A stretch of 64,000 bases of DNA, taken from positions 90,782,501 to 90,846,500 of the forward strand of contig NC_072800.1 in assembly GCF_028583425.1 (NCBI RefSeq). The letters run 5' to 3'. Source of the stretch: Eublepharis macularius. Taxonomy: Eukaryota > Chordata > Lepidosauria > Squamata > Eublepharidae. Positions 49,905-61,279 of the stretch are shown here, piece by piece; positions within the stretch are counted from its first letter, which is position 1; every line of letters begins with the position of its first letter. A program made the translations under genes and the position numbers. The notes beneath the pieces are model-generated. The model worked only from the letters and a program-made list of their open reading frames with translations, was not told where the DNA came from and did not search any database.

Positions 49905-50870
49905 AGTTGGCAACCCACTGAGGCCCACCAGCTCCTGTCTTTATAAAAACTGAATGCTACCTGTGCACAAACCACCCGTCTTTGATGGCATTCTCAGAAA
50001 ACAGTCCAAAGGGCATTCTGAAAGATTTCAGTTACGGTGGCATTCCCATATTATCTCTAACAGTGCAATCCTATGGAGAGTTACTCCTGTCTAAGCCCAT
50101 TGAATTCAATGGGCTTAGTCTGGAGTAACTCTCCACAGAATTACACTGTAAATCTTAGACTGAAAATGCTCCCTGATCTCCAGTGTGACAAACCCTATGC
50201 TTCGAGCTGAACTACATTTTATGCTTTCTTCCAGGTTTATTTTAAACTCGTTTTTGTCTTTTGCAAATGCAGACTCTTGGATCACTTTATCAAGGGGGTG
50301 GGCGGGATAGCCAACAAGAACAAGCAAGAGTGAATCTTATCCCTTTCCTCCCATGGAAAAAGCCACACACACCCCAGTGGCTGTCGTCAAGTTGCTCCCT
50401 GCAGCACTTAAAGCTAACAGAAACTTTAGGAGATCTGCCATCATCCTGTTGGGTTTGACCCTGAGCTCTCCAATGTTTGGGAAGCACTTGTCAGAAGTCT
50501 AGGTACTTTCGGAAACCTCTGCCAAAACATAAAAAGGCACGGTTGTTTTTTTAAAAACCACCCACACCCAATAAAGTTTACCACAGTTACCGGATGAAAA
50601 ACCACCAAAAAATACAACATTTCAGGTGTTTGTATACAGAGCAATGCAAAATAGCAGGGAAGCCGTAAAGGATGGAACAAATATTTGGTCTGGAGAGCGG
50701 CTAACTACGCATTGCAGGGAAAAGCTGGAAAGCCTGAGCAGATAAACACTAATTAGATACGGAAGGTTAGGCTGTCAGCAAGTGTTTAAACAAGGCCGCT
50801 CGTCCACAGCTGGATGGCTGCTTTGAGACTTGAGGTCAGCCTCTAGCTCTGCTTAATAAGTGTCAGCTTT
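49905..50870. other. Intergenic; one micro-MITE only
   Basis: A palindromic micro-MITE is at 50062-50150 (gtgcaatcctatggagagtt to ctccacagaattacactg). No gene is recognised in the remainder. Confidence 0.5.
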
Positions 50871-50873
50871 ATA

Positions 50874-50983
50874 GGGCTGCCAACTTTGGTTTGGGAAATT
50901 CCTGGAGATTCAGAGCCAAGTTTAGGGGAGGACATGCCACAGAGTCCCCCCTCCAAAGCAGCCATTTTCTCCAGAGGAACTGA
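50874..50983 (-). mobile_element. GGGTTGCCA-type MITE, part before an L2 insertion
   Basis: tagggctgccaactttggtt leads to ctccagaggaactgatc, and the element resumes at about 51531 and ends at 51597 with ggaagttggcaaccct. Confidence 0.75.
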
Positions 50984-51530
50984 TCGTGGTGTTTAAAACA
51001 ATTCACGGACTGGGACCTTCATACCTGTGGAACCGCCTCTTCCATTACGTCCCCTGCAGGGTGTTGCGCTCTGCAGACAAGCAACTCCTGGTGGTCCCCG
51101 GCCCGAAGGACACCTGTCTGTCTTCAACCAGGCCCAGGGCTTTTTCTGCCCTGGCCCCGGCCTGGTGGAACGCTCTCCCGCTGGAGATCCAGGCCCTGCA
51201 GGACCTGTTACATTCCGCAGGGCCTGTAAAACGGAGATGTTCCGCCAGGCCTTCGGCTGAGTGCCAGCGGGTGTCCCCCTTCTTCCATCTAAGACCACCA
51301 CTTCTTCTGGGGCTGCCCTCGGCCATCTGCAATGCCAATATACGGACTCCCAATATTTGTTTAAATAGCCTGCTCCTGGACTATTTTAATGACTTTTTAA
51401 AAATTATTATTGATTTTACGTTTTTGTGATTTTTAATGTATTTTTTAATGTTGTTAGCCACCCTGAGCCCATCTGTGGGGAGGGCGGGGTATAAATCAAA
51501 TTAAACAAACAAATAAATAAGTAATAAATC
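50984..51530 (+). mobile_element. L2-like LINE 3' end inside a MITE
   Basis: The plus strand reads VFKTIHGLGPSYLWNRLFHY, then ARAFSALAPAWWNALPLEIQ-like text. It ends ggggtataaatcaaattaaa with (CAAA)n(TAAA)n. It is 5'-truncated and broken late in the frame. Confidence 0.88.
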
Positions 51531-51597
51531 TTTGTAGTCCGAAGATCATTTGCAATTTCAGGAGACCTTGGGGCCTGGCCTGGAAGTTGGCAACCCT
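51531..51597 (-). mobile_element. GGGTTGCCA-type MITE, remainder
   Basis: gaccttggggcctggcctgg and gttggcaaccct complete the element interrupted by the L2-like LINE. Confidence 0.65.
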
Positions 51598-51817
51598 CTG
51601 TCAATATTCTGAAACTGATCTCCCTTTCTTCCCGCACTCACCCACTGGATTTTTAAATTTTTTAATGACTGGCGTCTAGCTCCAGTGCAAATCCACTAGC
51701 AAAGCAGAGGAAGAAGAAGTCTGAAATTACAGCGAGGAGGAAAAAGGAAAATGGAGCACCGTAAATTTGAATTCCGATTCCATGCTGCGTTTTTGGAACA
51801 GCAAAAGTGGAAGGGAA

Positions 51818-52078
51818 GAGAGCCAGTTTAGTGTAGTGGATAAGAGTGGCAGGACTCTAATCTGGAGAACCGAGTTTGATTCCCCGCTCCTCCGTTTAAA
51901 GCCAGCTGGGTGACCTTGGGACAATCACAGCTCTCTCAGAGCTCTCTCAGCCCCACCCACCTCACAGGGTGATTGTTGTGGGGTAATAACAACACGCTTT
52001 GCAAACTGCTTTGAGTGGGTATTAAGTTGTTCTGAAGGATGGTATATAAATTTTATGTTATTATGTTATTATTAGTAT
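51818..52078 (+). mobile_element. Sauria-type SINE, single unit
   Basis: agagccagtttagtgtagtg to ggtatataaattttatgtta, plus (TTA)n. It has one 89-base unit only, so it serves as a second reference against the expanded copies. Confidence 0.88.
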
Positions 52079-52288
52079 ACGAAGCAATTTGCGAAGTGTG
52101 AGGAAGGCGAACACCTAAAGTGTCAAGCTCCATCAGGGACTCTCTCAGATGCTTCACTGCACCAGACTCTGCTGTGTGTGTGTGTAACTCACAGTACACA
52201 CAGTACTAGAGCACAGTACAAGGCCATGGAAATCTCTTAATAAAAGCCTTTAACTCACACAGCAGAGGCTGGTGCAGTGAAGCGTCTG

Positions 52289-52480
52289 AGAGCCAAGCTA
52301 CAAGTGACGCCTGACACAGGTTGGACACTTGTCAGCTTCCCTCAAGTTTTGATGGGAAATGTAGGCATCCTCGTCTTGTGGCTGTAATGGAGAGCCAAGC
52401 TGTAAAACCAGGACGCCAACGTTTCCCATCAAAACTTGAGGGAAGTTGACAAGTGACCAACCTGTGTCAGGCGTCACATT
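52289..52480. mobile_element. Harbinger-type hairpin MITE, one end lost
   Basis: The left end agccaagctacaagtgacgc and arm pair with cctgtgtcaggcgtcac, but the closing terminal repeat is missing. It is the same family as 62649-62995. Confidence 0.75.
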
Positions 52481-52587
52481 TCAGCTGTCTCGGCTGAAAT
52501 GATCCATAGGACAGCACTCTAAAGGGGCCGCTGTTATGTGTTCTCCCACACACACACACACATACTTATGGCACTATGACACATACA

Positions 52588-52772
52588 TCCATGCGTCTCT
52601 CTACACATGACATCTTAACACAGGGACGCTCTAGTAACTTACTTTCTGTGTGGTCTTATATTCAAGTGTACTCTGTCTCCCTAGCAGTGCGTCTGTATCC
52701 ACAATGGGAGAACAAGCGTAAGATCTTTCACTTGAGTGTCTGTGTGTAAGATGTACAGAGAGACTCCATGGG
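52588..52772. mobile_element. MITE with TCTCTCTACAC ends
   Basis: gtctctctacacatgacatc at the left faces gtgtaagatgtacagagaga at the right. The same ends are seen at 60267-60660. Confidence 0.65.
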
Positions 52773-52774
52773 AA

Positions 52775-54020
52775 GGATCTGTGGTTGGGATGGGTCTTTG
52801 CATTCGCCAGCGCACCTATCCTCACAGAGGACTGCTGGGTGACCTGCCCCGTGTCTTGTTCTCGTCTAGCATCTTAATGACAAAACAGTCAAACCTAAAA
52901 AGGTTCTCTGTGAACAAGAGAAGAGTTTCCAGCATACAGCAGCCTCCTGAAGCACGTTGGCAGTGAGAAAGCGACATGCTAAAGTGTGCCATTACGTTGA
53001 GAGAGGTTACGTGGGCACACTATTTAACTTTTTTTTCTATTTTTTTTTGTCTGTTCTGTCTCCAAAAACAGCACAGTTGGAATGAAAATGTCAGAGGCCA
53101 TGTTAAGTAATTCGCTGCTTTGCAATTTGTTCCCCTTTCCTGAGGCGGCTGCAGAAAAACAGAGAAATAAAATGTACATTATTAAGAACACTGTGGGTCA
53201 TTGATTGCTTTTAGATTTATGCTGGATTTTGATCCTATCCCTGAAAATCCCACAATGGTTTCCCAAACCTGCATAACAGGATGTGATGAAGTGCCTATTT
53301 TTTTCTTCAATCTCTCATCCCCCCCTCCTCTTTTTTGAGTGAAGTAGGGCCAGAATCTATATTATTGGAGACCCTTCTGAATTATAGGAAGTGGGATCTC
53401 GCTCCACGGACGTTGCCAAAGTCTACCTTACATCGATGTCTGCTCCCACGTATAACCTGCTCCATTTGGAGTTCAGAGGGCAGAAGAGTTTGAATACTGA
53501 GAAGAGAGGGGGAAGGAATAGCAAGAGGTGCGCAGGAAAGGGAGGGCAAATTTGGCATTGTGGAAGGCTGCCCCCCAATGCAGGGGGGCCAGCACCTGTG
53601 AAGGGACTGGGTAGCGTGGGTCACCACTGTGGAAGCAGGAAGCTGGACACCGAGAAAAGGAAGCAGAAAGGCAAAGAGAACAAAGCAATGGAAATGTTTT
53701 TTTCTGCAGAGCATCAGCGGGGAAGAGAGGCCAGCCTTGTGCGAAGGTGGGGGGGCGTTCAAAAAGGAAGGAGGCTTTGCTGATCTGTGGCCTTTGCACA
53801 TCACAAATGGCGCGGAAGCTGTTTGGCCAGGTGCTGTAGCCTATTCTGAAGTGTGCAGTTCCCAAACTTTTCATTAAGGGGACACGTCAGCAAAATCCGG
53901 CCCTTTGCTCAGGAACCACCTGTCCTTGGACTTACCAATCCAGATATCATACTCCTGTGCTATAGTGACGAATGCAGAGTAGCTGGAAGCACATGGCTGG
54001 CTTTTCCGCAGCCCACATCA
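52775..54020. other. Repeat-poor, no gene recognised
   Basis: Long frames are open on both strands at about 53382-53877, but no domain, splice pattern or conserved motif supports either. Confidence 0.4.
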
Positions 54021-54095
54021 GTAGAGAGAGGCTGTGGTTCAATGGCAGAGTGCTTGCTTTGCAGGCAGAAGTGTCTTGGTATTTCCTGTTATAGG
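54020..54095 (+). repeat. tRNA-SINE head fragment
   Basis: ggctgtggttcaatggcaga, gtgcttgctttgcaggcaga is the head of the SINE type at 19826, here in plus orientation. Confidence 0.6.
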
Positions 54096-54309
54096 ATGTG
54101 AATGGCCATTACCTGAGCCCTGGGGAGCAGCTGCCAGTTGGAACAAGCAATACTGTACTCGACAAGCTAATGCTTTGACTCAGCAGAAGGCAACTTCACA
54201 AAACTCACCACGTCAAAGGCAGCGACGCGATTTGAAAAGAAAACCCACAACAAGTTGGTCCCACCGCACAAACACAATAGTATCTTGCTATATTTTATTA
54301 CTTTGTGAA

Positions 54310-54800
54310 GAATTATAATAAAATTCCTGTCAGAAATGGCATCCAAACGAAAGAAGAAAGAGGCTGAGGGAGAGACAGACAGGCGCAAGAAGTGAGTATT
54401 GTGGACAATCATAGTCAGGAGATGGAAATTATAAGACAAAGTTGAACTGGCAAGAATAGAGGCGGAAAAAGAAAAAGCCAGAGTTGAACAACAAATAGAG
54501 TTAGCTAAAATTCAGGCAGAAAAAAGAATTGGCTGAGAGGGCACAGCAAGAGAGAGACGAAGGCTAATAGAGAACATGAAAAAGAAATGTATGCTGTGGA
54601 GATGAGAGAAATACAGTTCAGGGCAGAACTACCAGTTCCACATAGAAGTGAAGAAATCTCCTCAGTAGAACAAAAGAAATTCCCCCATTATCAGAAGGGA
54701 GATGACTGGGAGGCTTTTTTATTTAGTTTTGAGAGAACATGTAAAGATTCCTGACGAAGCTAGAATGCTTTCAGATTATGAGTCTGATTGTATGTAACTC
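54310..54800 (+). mobile_element. LTR-retroelement gag fossil (Gypsy-like)
   Basis: A short stretch carries a charged, coiled-coil-like region followed by KFPHYQKGDDWEAFLFSFE, a phrase typical of gag proteins of reptile Gypsy-like LTR elements and of the gag-derived SCAN lineage. It is broken several times, no LTRs or pol were recognised, and it looks old. It is a fossil only. Confidence 0.5.
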
Positions 54801-54892
54801 CATCAGCACGTAGCACTTTATTAAGTATAAAAAGACTACATGATTGCCAAATTGGAGTGAGAGAGGTTGGAGCTCGTGGTGGACTTGGGTCC

Positions 54893-55112
54893 TTTTGTTT
54901 TTAACCTCCAGGTGGTGGCTGAAGATCTCCTGGAATTAAAACTGATCTCCAGGCTACAGAGATCAGATCCTCTGGAGAAAATGGCTGGTGGACTGTATGG
55001 CATTATAGCCCATAGAGGTCCATCACCTCCCCAGACCCTGCCCTGCCCACCTTAGGCTTCTCCACCCCCAAAGTCTCCAGGAATTTCCCAACCCAGAGCT
55101 GGCAACCCTACT
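54893..55112 (+). mobile_element. GGGTTGCCA-type MITE
   Basis: acctccaggtggtggctgaa to cccagagctggcaaccctac. Confidence 0.78.
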
Positions 55113-55117
55113 CAGAA

Positions 55118-55261
55118 AGGTTGCCAACTCCAGGTTGGGAAATTCCTGAAGATTTTGGAGGTGGAGGCTGAGGAGGGCGGGGTTTGGGGAGGCATAGAAT
55201 GGCATAGAATCCCCTCTCCAAAACACCCCCTTTCTCCAGGGCAACTGATCTCTCAAGTCTG
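55118..55261 (-). mobile_element. GGGTTGCCA-type MITE, part before a SINE insertion
   Basis: aggttgccaactccaggttg to actgatctctcaagtctgga. It resumes at 55788 (tcagttgtaattgcaggaga to gttggcaacc). Confidence 0.75.
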
Positions 55262-55787
55262 GAGATAATAATAAAAATAATTTGATTTATATACCACCCT
55301 TCAAGACAACTTAATGCCCACTCAGAGCGGTTTACAAACTATGCCATTATTATCCCTACAACAAAACACCCTGTGAGGTAGGTGGGGCTGAGAGAGCTCT
55401 GAGAGAGCTGTGACTGACCCAAGGTCACCCAGCTGGCTTCAAGCGGAGGAGTAAGGAATCAAACCCGGTTCTCCAGATTAGAGTCCTGCCACTCTTAAGT
55501 GACTGACCCAAGGTCACCTAGCTGGCTTCAAGTGGAGGAGTGGGGAATCAAACCCGGCTCTCCAGATTAGAGTCCTGCCGCTCTTAAGTGACTGACCCAA
55601 GGTCACCTAGCTGGCTTCAAGTGGAGGAGTGGGGAATCAAACACGGCTCTCCAGATTAGAGTCCTGCCGCTCTTAAGTGACTGAGCCAAGGTCACCCAGC
55701 TGGCTTCAAGCGGAGGAGTGGGGAATCAAACCCGGTTCTCCAGATTAGAGTCCCATGCTCTTAACCACTACACCAAACTGCCTCTCA
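55262..55787 (-). mobile_element. Sauria-type SINE with four tandem 89-bp units
   Basis: Unit starts (tccagattagagtc) are at 55472, 55561, 55650 and 55739, exactly 89 bases apart, in the reversed element. The tail ataataataaaaataatttg and the head ccactacaccaaactgcctc mark the ends. It is inserted in a MITE. Confidence 0.92.
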
Positions 55788-55834
55788 ATCAGTTGTAATT
55801 GCAGGAGAACTCCAGAAGGTTGGCAACCGTACTT

Positions 55835-57670
55835 CCTACCATTCTCTGTTTCTCCAGGTTGCAGAGCAGCTGATTAGAGACTGTAGATATATGCTTCAGT
55901 AACAGACACCACATGTTAAGTTGTCTCTTCCAATCCTTGTTAGACCACAAATAATTCCTGGACCATGGCTGAAAACCCGTCAAGAAACCACTAGCTACTG
56001 GACGTGGCAATCTGGCTTCTGTTCCCATATCCCTCCTTAAACATACTATAATCCCGATGCTTATTTTATTTCTGTGACAGTGTCTAAAAACAGGGAGATT
56101 TCTGCAAGGGGGGAATTCCTTAGCAGTGGATTCTCCGCAAGTAGGTCCTTTGTGGGGGCGGAATCAAGATTATTAAGAAGTGGTATAAAAACCAACGTGT
56201 TTGTAGCCTAGATTTGCCCATAGGATGATTGACACATGGCTTACTGCCCCAAAGCCCATCCCTGCACCAGCGACCCACGTGGTGGGCAGAGATGGTGCCA
56301 TGCGTTTGCTTCGTGGCGCCAGACCAAATCTATGACACATTTGCATGCCAACCTTTGCTACCCAGGGCTGCCACGCAGTCACACATTTAGACTGGCATGA
56401 GCAGAAGAGACATAAACATTCCTCCCTCTCACTTAAGCTTTTTCCAGCATGAACTCTGGAACTCACACAACCTGCCAATTGGTCCAGGGAGGGCTGCCAC
56501 CGTTTGCAATTGCAACTAGTACAAAATCGCTCTGGGATTTTTCTGTCAACTTTCAGTGGCTGGCCTTTAGCTAGTGATTGATTATGGATCTCCGCTGTAT
56601 CTCAGTTGTGTTTGCTTTTTAATGTCAGGAAATCGTTCATGGGACTCCTGCATCTCATCTCATCAAAGGAATGCTTTCATTTGAAAGCATTCCTTTGCCA
56701 AATCTCTAAATAGAGCTATCCGGCAGGATGCAGGCCGTGTTTTGTTGTGTGAACGTTTCTTAGGGCTCCCTTAACCAGCAGCAGAAACGTTATAATTAGA
56801 AGCTCTAGCAATAAAACACCCCAAACCAGACAGAAAAAGAGAGAGAAGTTTCAACCAAAAGACATCCCTGTTAGGAAGATGCACAAAGCCCCCCACTTAC
56901 CCATGTCTTTGTGCAAGAGGCCAATTCTTTCCAGAGACTGCAACACAATGCATCTCAAGAGGTAAAGCTCCTCATTCTCCAACCCCCCCCCCCCAATATC
57001 ACTCAGGAGTTAAAAAGATGCTTTATATAAAACCAATAGCACTGGCAAGGTTAGGCAGGAAGTTTAGATATTGCTCAGTTTTGTGCCAGAAATGTCGTTG
57101 TTGTTTGAAGAAGAGACCTGTCTAACACCAAAACTTGCTATCCTTCACTGTATAAAATATTACTTAAAGCATTTTCTTGGCTCTGACGCAATGACACATT
57201 TGGGAGATCCAAACAGCAGGACAGCTGAATGACTTTACGCACACACAAAGGGTCTTTCTTTCCTTCCTTTAGAGAGACTTCTTTAATGTTTGAGCTTTCT
57301 GAAGGTGAATCACCCCAGACTTGGGGAAACTGGATATCATATGCCTTCATACTCAAGCAGCACTGAACCCCTTTCAAATGTGGATTCTGGTGAAAAGTTT
57401 TGAAACCACAAAATCTATCAAATGCTGAAAAGCAAAGCCCTGGTTTGGGGGGGGAATGTCTTCTCCTAGGTTTGCATTCAATGCAGTTAATGAGAAGTTT
57501 ATTGAAAATCAACAACAACAAAAATCAACTCTGAAATTTCGGGAGCCTCATATTCCCTCAGAATGAAATATTTCACTGTTTTTACATTTCACCGTCTGTT
57601 GTTTGATGATGACCTGTTAACTCACCAAATCTCTCTCACATTTGTCTGGCACTCTCAGGATTTAGGTATA
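55835..57670. other. Repeat-poor intergenic, no gene recognised
   Basis: A C-run lies at about 56986-56996. No splice-supported coding frame is seen. A SINE or MITE may be hidden by age. Confidence 0.35.
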
Positions 57671-57684
57671 TCAGTATAATTATA

Positions 57685-57858
57685 GATCCAGAGGAGTTAG
57701 CCGTGTTAGTCTGTAGTTGCAAAATAGTAAGGAGTCCAGTAGCACCTTTCAGTCTAACCAACTTTATTGTAGCATAAGCTTTTGAGAACCACAGCTCTCC
57801 TTGTCAGATGCATCTGACAAAGAGAGCTGTGGTTCTTGAAAGCTTATGCTACAATAAA
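57685..57858. mobile_element. Fold-back repeat with 11-bp target duplication
   Basis: It starts gatccagaggagttagccgt, turns at gatgcatctgac and ends acaataaa, before the second arm is complete. It is flanked by gtataattata at 57674-57684 and 57859-57869. The clean duplication shows that this asymmetric form is what inserted. Confidence 0.9.
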
Positions 57859-57894
57859 GTATAATTATAATTATGTAGAGATAAATATGTACAT

Positions 57895-58118
57895 ACATAC
57901 AAATATTATATATTTTTATTTACTTCATGAATACCCTGCTTTCCCCCTCAGCGGGGACTCAATGAGGTTTACATTTTTCTTCTCTTTTCCACGTTATTCT
58001 TACAACAGCCCTGTGAAGTGTGACTGATCGAAGATTACCCAGTAAGCTTCCATGGCAGAGCGGAGATTCGAACCCGCATCTCCCAGATCCTAGACCCACA
58101 CTAACCACTACATTGCTG
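57895..58118 (-). repeat. tRNA-derived SINE
   Basis: Reversed copy with tacttcatgaataccctgct, ccacgttattcttacaacag and the B-box side agcggagattcgaacccgca. Confidence 0.75.
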
Positions 58119-58314
58119 TTCGTGTACAATAACATGCAGAATCACAAAGGTACAGTCACAACACAATAAAAACTATACAAATATCCTTATTATATCTATC
58201 ACATATAAATATATTAAATTAGATAAATGGATGCACAAAAAGATACATGCCCATACAGCTGTGCACATGTGCAATCCTTTAAAATTAAAAACTTAAAGTT
58301 CAGATTTTAAAGCT

Positions 58315-58562
58315 TCTGTAACATAGTGATTAAGTGGTTGGGCTGTGAATCTGTACTCTGCTGGTTCGACTCCCACTCCTGCCATGAGCTTAATAGGTTC
58401 CTTGGGTCAGCCACTCCTCTCAGCCCCAGCTCCCCAGCTGTATTGCGAGGATAATAATAGCACTGACTTTGTTCACAGCTCTGAGTGGGGTGCTAATCTG
58501 TCTAGAAGAGCTGTTTATAAGCGCTATTATTATGATCATCATCATTATTAAAGCACTGAAAA
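58315..58562 (+). repeat. Sauria-like SINE, diverged
   Basis: gtaacatagtgattaagtgg (A box), ctgctggttcgactcccact (B box), and the tail gctgtttataagcgctatta with (ATC)n. Confidence 0.65.
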
Positions 58563-58564
58563 TT

Positions 58565-59425
58565 AAAACTTTGTGACAATGCTTTTTAAAAATATTATCC
58601 TCCCTAGAGGCTTGAGTTTTCAAAAAGTGAGTCTACATTTCTGCCCTGCAGGAAAGAAGATGCTTCCATTTCCAGCTCCGATGCATGTTTTTTGGTACGA
58701 TACCTTCTCCTGTGAATGGGTAGCACTATCAGTTCTGGGGAGAGAGACGGAAAATTCTCCCGAGGTTCAGATCATTGGTTCAAACAGCTGGCTGGCAAGG
58801 CTGATGTCCAGGAGAGCGGGATGCCGGGGAAATGTGGCAGCGGGTTTCCTGGAGGTGTTTACATAGATGTCTCCGAGCAGCCTTAAAGCCGGAAGGGTTG
58901 GCTGCACACGTGTTAGGGGGTGGGATGGTGGGGTACCGATTCCCAGGAGCAAGGAAGGAGGCAGGTTTCCAGCGATGCATGCCAGACAATGTTGGCCTTT
59001 AGTATTTTCACACTTGAACTGGAAAAAAAAATATGCACCACCCTATTGTAGGCTACAGCAATTTTTAAAAATGGGAATTTCAGTTAAGATTGCCGAATTG
59101 AAAAAAAAGATAGCTCAGGTACCTGGTGCTGAGAAGGAGGGGGAGTGTAGGTTTTGGGGGGAGATCTGGGGTGGAGCGTAGGGTCAAAAAATCAATTCAG
59201 GCATCCTTTAAAGAAGAAAACACCAGCTGGAAAAACTCAGCGTTGTCTCCTTGCTTTTCTGTTAACCGCCTCTATCGGTTACAGCGCAATCCTAATAAGA
59301 GATACACCTCTCTGTTTTGGATTGCATTGCAAGTATGTTAGATCCATCGACAAATGAAAAAGGTGATCATACAAAAAGATGCCTCCTTCATTAACTGGGA
59401 AGTAATTTTTTTAAAAGTGAGCTGT
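58565..59425. other. Intergenic, no gene recognised
   Basis: Two overlapping frames of about 70 codons near 59126-59357 have no motif. Confidence 0.35.
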
Positions 59426-59427
59426 AG

Positions 59428-59645
59428 TTTCAGGTGAGTAGCCATGTGGGTCTGTAGTAGAAGAGCAAGATTCGGGTCCAGTAGCACCTTAAAGACCAAC
59501 TAGATTTCCAGGGGATGAACTTTCAAGAGTCAAAGCTTCCTTCGTCAGATACAAGCAGTAAGCTTGGACTCCCTAAAGCTTATACCCCTGAAAATTCTGT
59601 TGGTCTCTAGACCAACTGGACTCGAATTTTGTCCTTAGAACGCTC
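59428..59645. repeat. Fold-back repeat
   Basis: gtgagtagccatgtgggtct, gtccagtagcaccttaaaga and the partner ctctagaccaactggactcg. It belongs to the subfamily with gtagaagagcaag. Confidence 0.7.
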
Positions 59646-59878
59646 TCCAAGTTCTTCCAGGCCCTGCTTCGCTCCATTCAGCTAGTATACAGCAAAAAAA
59701 AAATTTCAACAAATCATGTCTTGCTGTTTCCAATGGAAAATCCCTTCTAATGAACGAGTGAGATGAATTAGAACTCGGCTCAGGACTTTTGAAGTTGTGG
59801 CCCTACTGAGGGAGTCAGATGCCCTCCGAGACTTAACTGTGTAGCCTACATAGAAACATTTTACTCAGACCGAGGGCC

Positions 59879-60078
59879 AAACCAGATATTACGGTATCCA
59901 CCCATCTGACCTTTTTCAGCACTTGAAAAGGCACAGGTGTGTGGTGGGGGGCAAGATAACCTGGTCCCCCTGCAGTGCAGGCCCCCATACATTTTTAAAC
60001 GTCTGAGTTCAGTTCTAAAATGCCATTAGTGGTCACAGTTCAGACCTGTGGATGCCGTAACGTCTAGTCTGGCTCTTA
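59879..60078. mobile_element. MITE with GGGCCAAACCAGA ends
   Basis: The left end gggccaaaccagatattacg faces gtaacgtctagtctggctc. The ends match imperfectly, so the copy is diverged. Harbinger-like by end text only. Confidence 0.55.
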
Positions 60079-60266
60079 TTTTTAAAGTACAGCTGATCTG
60101 GTTCTCTCTGTATTGCTTTAAGGATACATAAGGATAGAAGCCTCGTGGCTCATATGTGGCTCATGGCACACACTTTGTGGGGGAGGAGGTGGCCTTGGAG
60201 TTCCATGGAAAATAACTCAAAATAGCAGCCCCTGAGTGGCTGAAGTTTGAGACCAGCTAACTTAAG

Positions 60267-60660
60267 AGTCTCTCTACACAAGATATCTGACATGTGAAAA
60301 ACACGTGTCGGGAGATGCAATGTTAGCCGGGAAGGGTAGTTTAAAAAGACAGAGCTGGCGGCAGGGCAAAGGCTTTGCTATACAGTGGAGCTGTGAAATG
60401 CCAGAAGAGAAACTTCAGCCCATTATAACCTCTCCAGGTCCAAACCCGGCTCTGGAAGGCAGCTCCAGCCCAGCCATCCCACCCAGTTTTAGACTGGAGA
60501 GGTGAATTTGACAGAGCCTTCAGGGAGGCAAAGATGAAATTAACAAACCCTCTGAGGAGCGATCTACGCCAACTCTGTCTTTTTAAACTACCCTTCCTGG
60601 CTAACATTGGGTCTCCCTACTCATGACGAACACATGACGAGGCATCTCATGTAGAGATTT
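60267..60660. mobile_element. Hairpin MITE with TCTCTACA ends
   Basis: agtctctctacacaagatat at the left faces catctcatgtagagatttct at the right. Inner arms (agccgggaagggtagtttaa and its mirror at 60583-60602) pair strongly, around a centre of about 170 bases. Confidence 0.8.
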
Positions 60661-60664
60661 CTTT

Positions 60665-61275
60665 ACTTGGGATGGCAACCCAGCCAGGCTTTTGTTTCCA
60701 GTTGGCTGGCTACTCTAGACTGTACACAAGGTGATGTAGCCTCCTCTACAACTTGCTTTCAGAAGTACCTGCTTCACTAGCATTCCCTGCTGTCCCAAGA
60801 GATTCTCGTTACTCCCCTTTAACGTTCCAATGCTATATCAACGTTGCATGAATCTGCCCTGCAGCGCAATACAATAGAACTGAACAACTTGTAACTGCAG
60901 GTAGAGGAAAAGAACATTTCAGAGTCCTCCCCTGGCATTTAAAAAAACTCCTTGCAAGTAGAAAACAAACATTGCAGGGAGATGGCTAAGCAAGAACCAC
61001 ATAATGTGCTGGCTTTCTTCTTGCATGAAATTGTCTACATGGGGAGAGTGTTTTAATTTTTTTAAGGTACTCCCTTGTTATACCAAGTAGCACACTGTTA
61101 ACCCCTACTACAACTGGAGAATTTTTCTTTGGCTTTTAAAAATAGGAATGAGTGGATCCTATATCACTATAGTGTTATGACAACTATGTTTTTTCAAGGC
61201 ACGCTAATGGCACAGAGGGAGGGGAGATGGTGACTGTCAGAGATGATGGCTATAAAGGTGTACTGATGTAGGCAG
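60665..61275. other. Intergenic, no gene or repeat recognised
   Basis: Nothing stands out. Confidence 0.35.
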
Positions 61276-61279
61276 GTTT

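Noticed and set aside
53382-53877. Possible gene from long frames on both strands
   Set aside because: No domain, no flanking splice signals and no start context; both strands open suggests composition.
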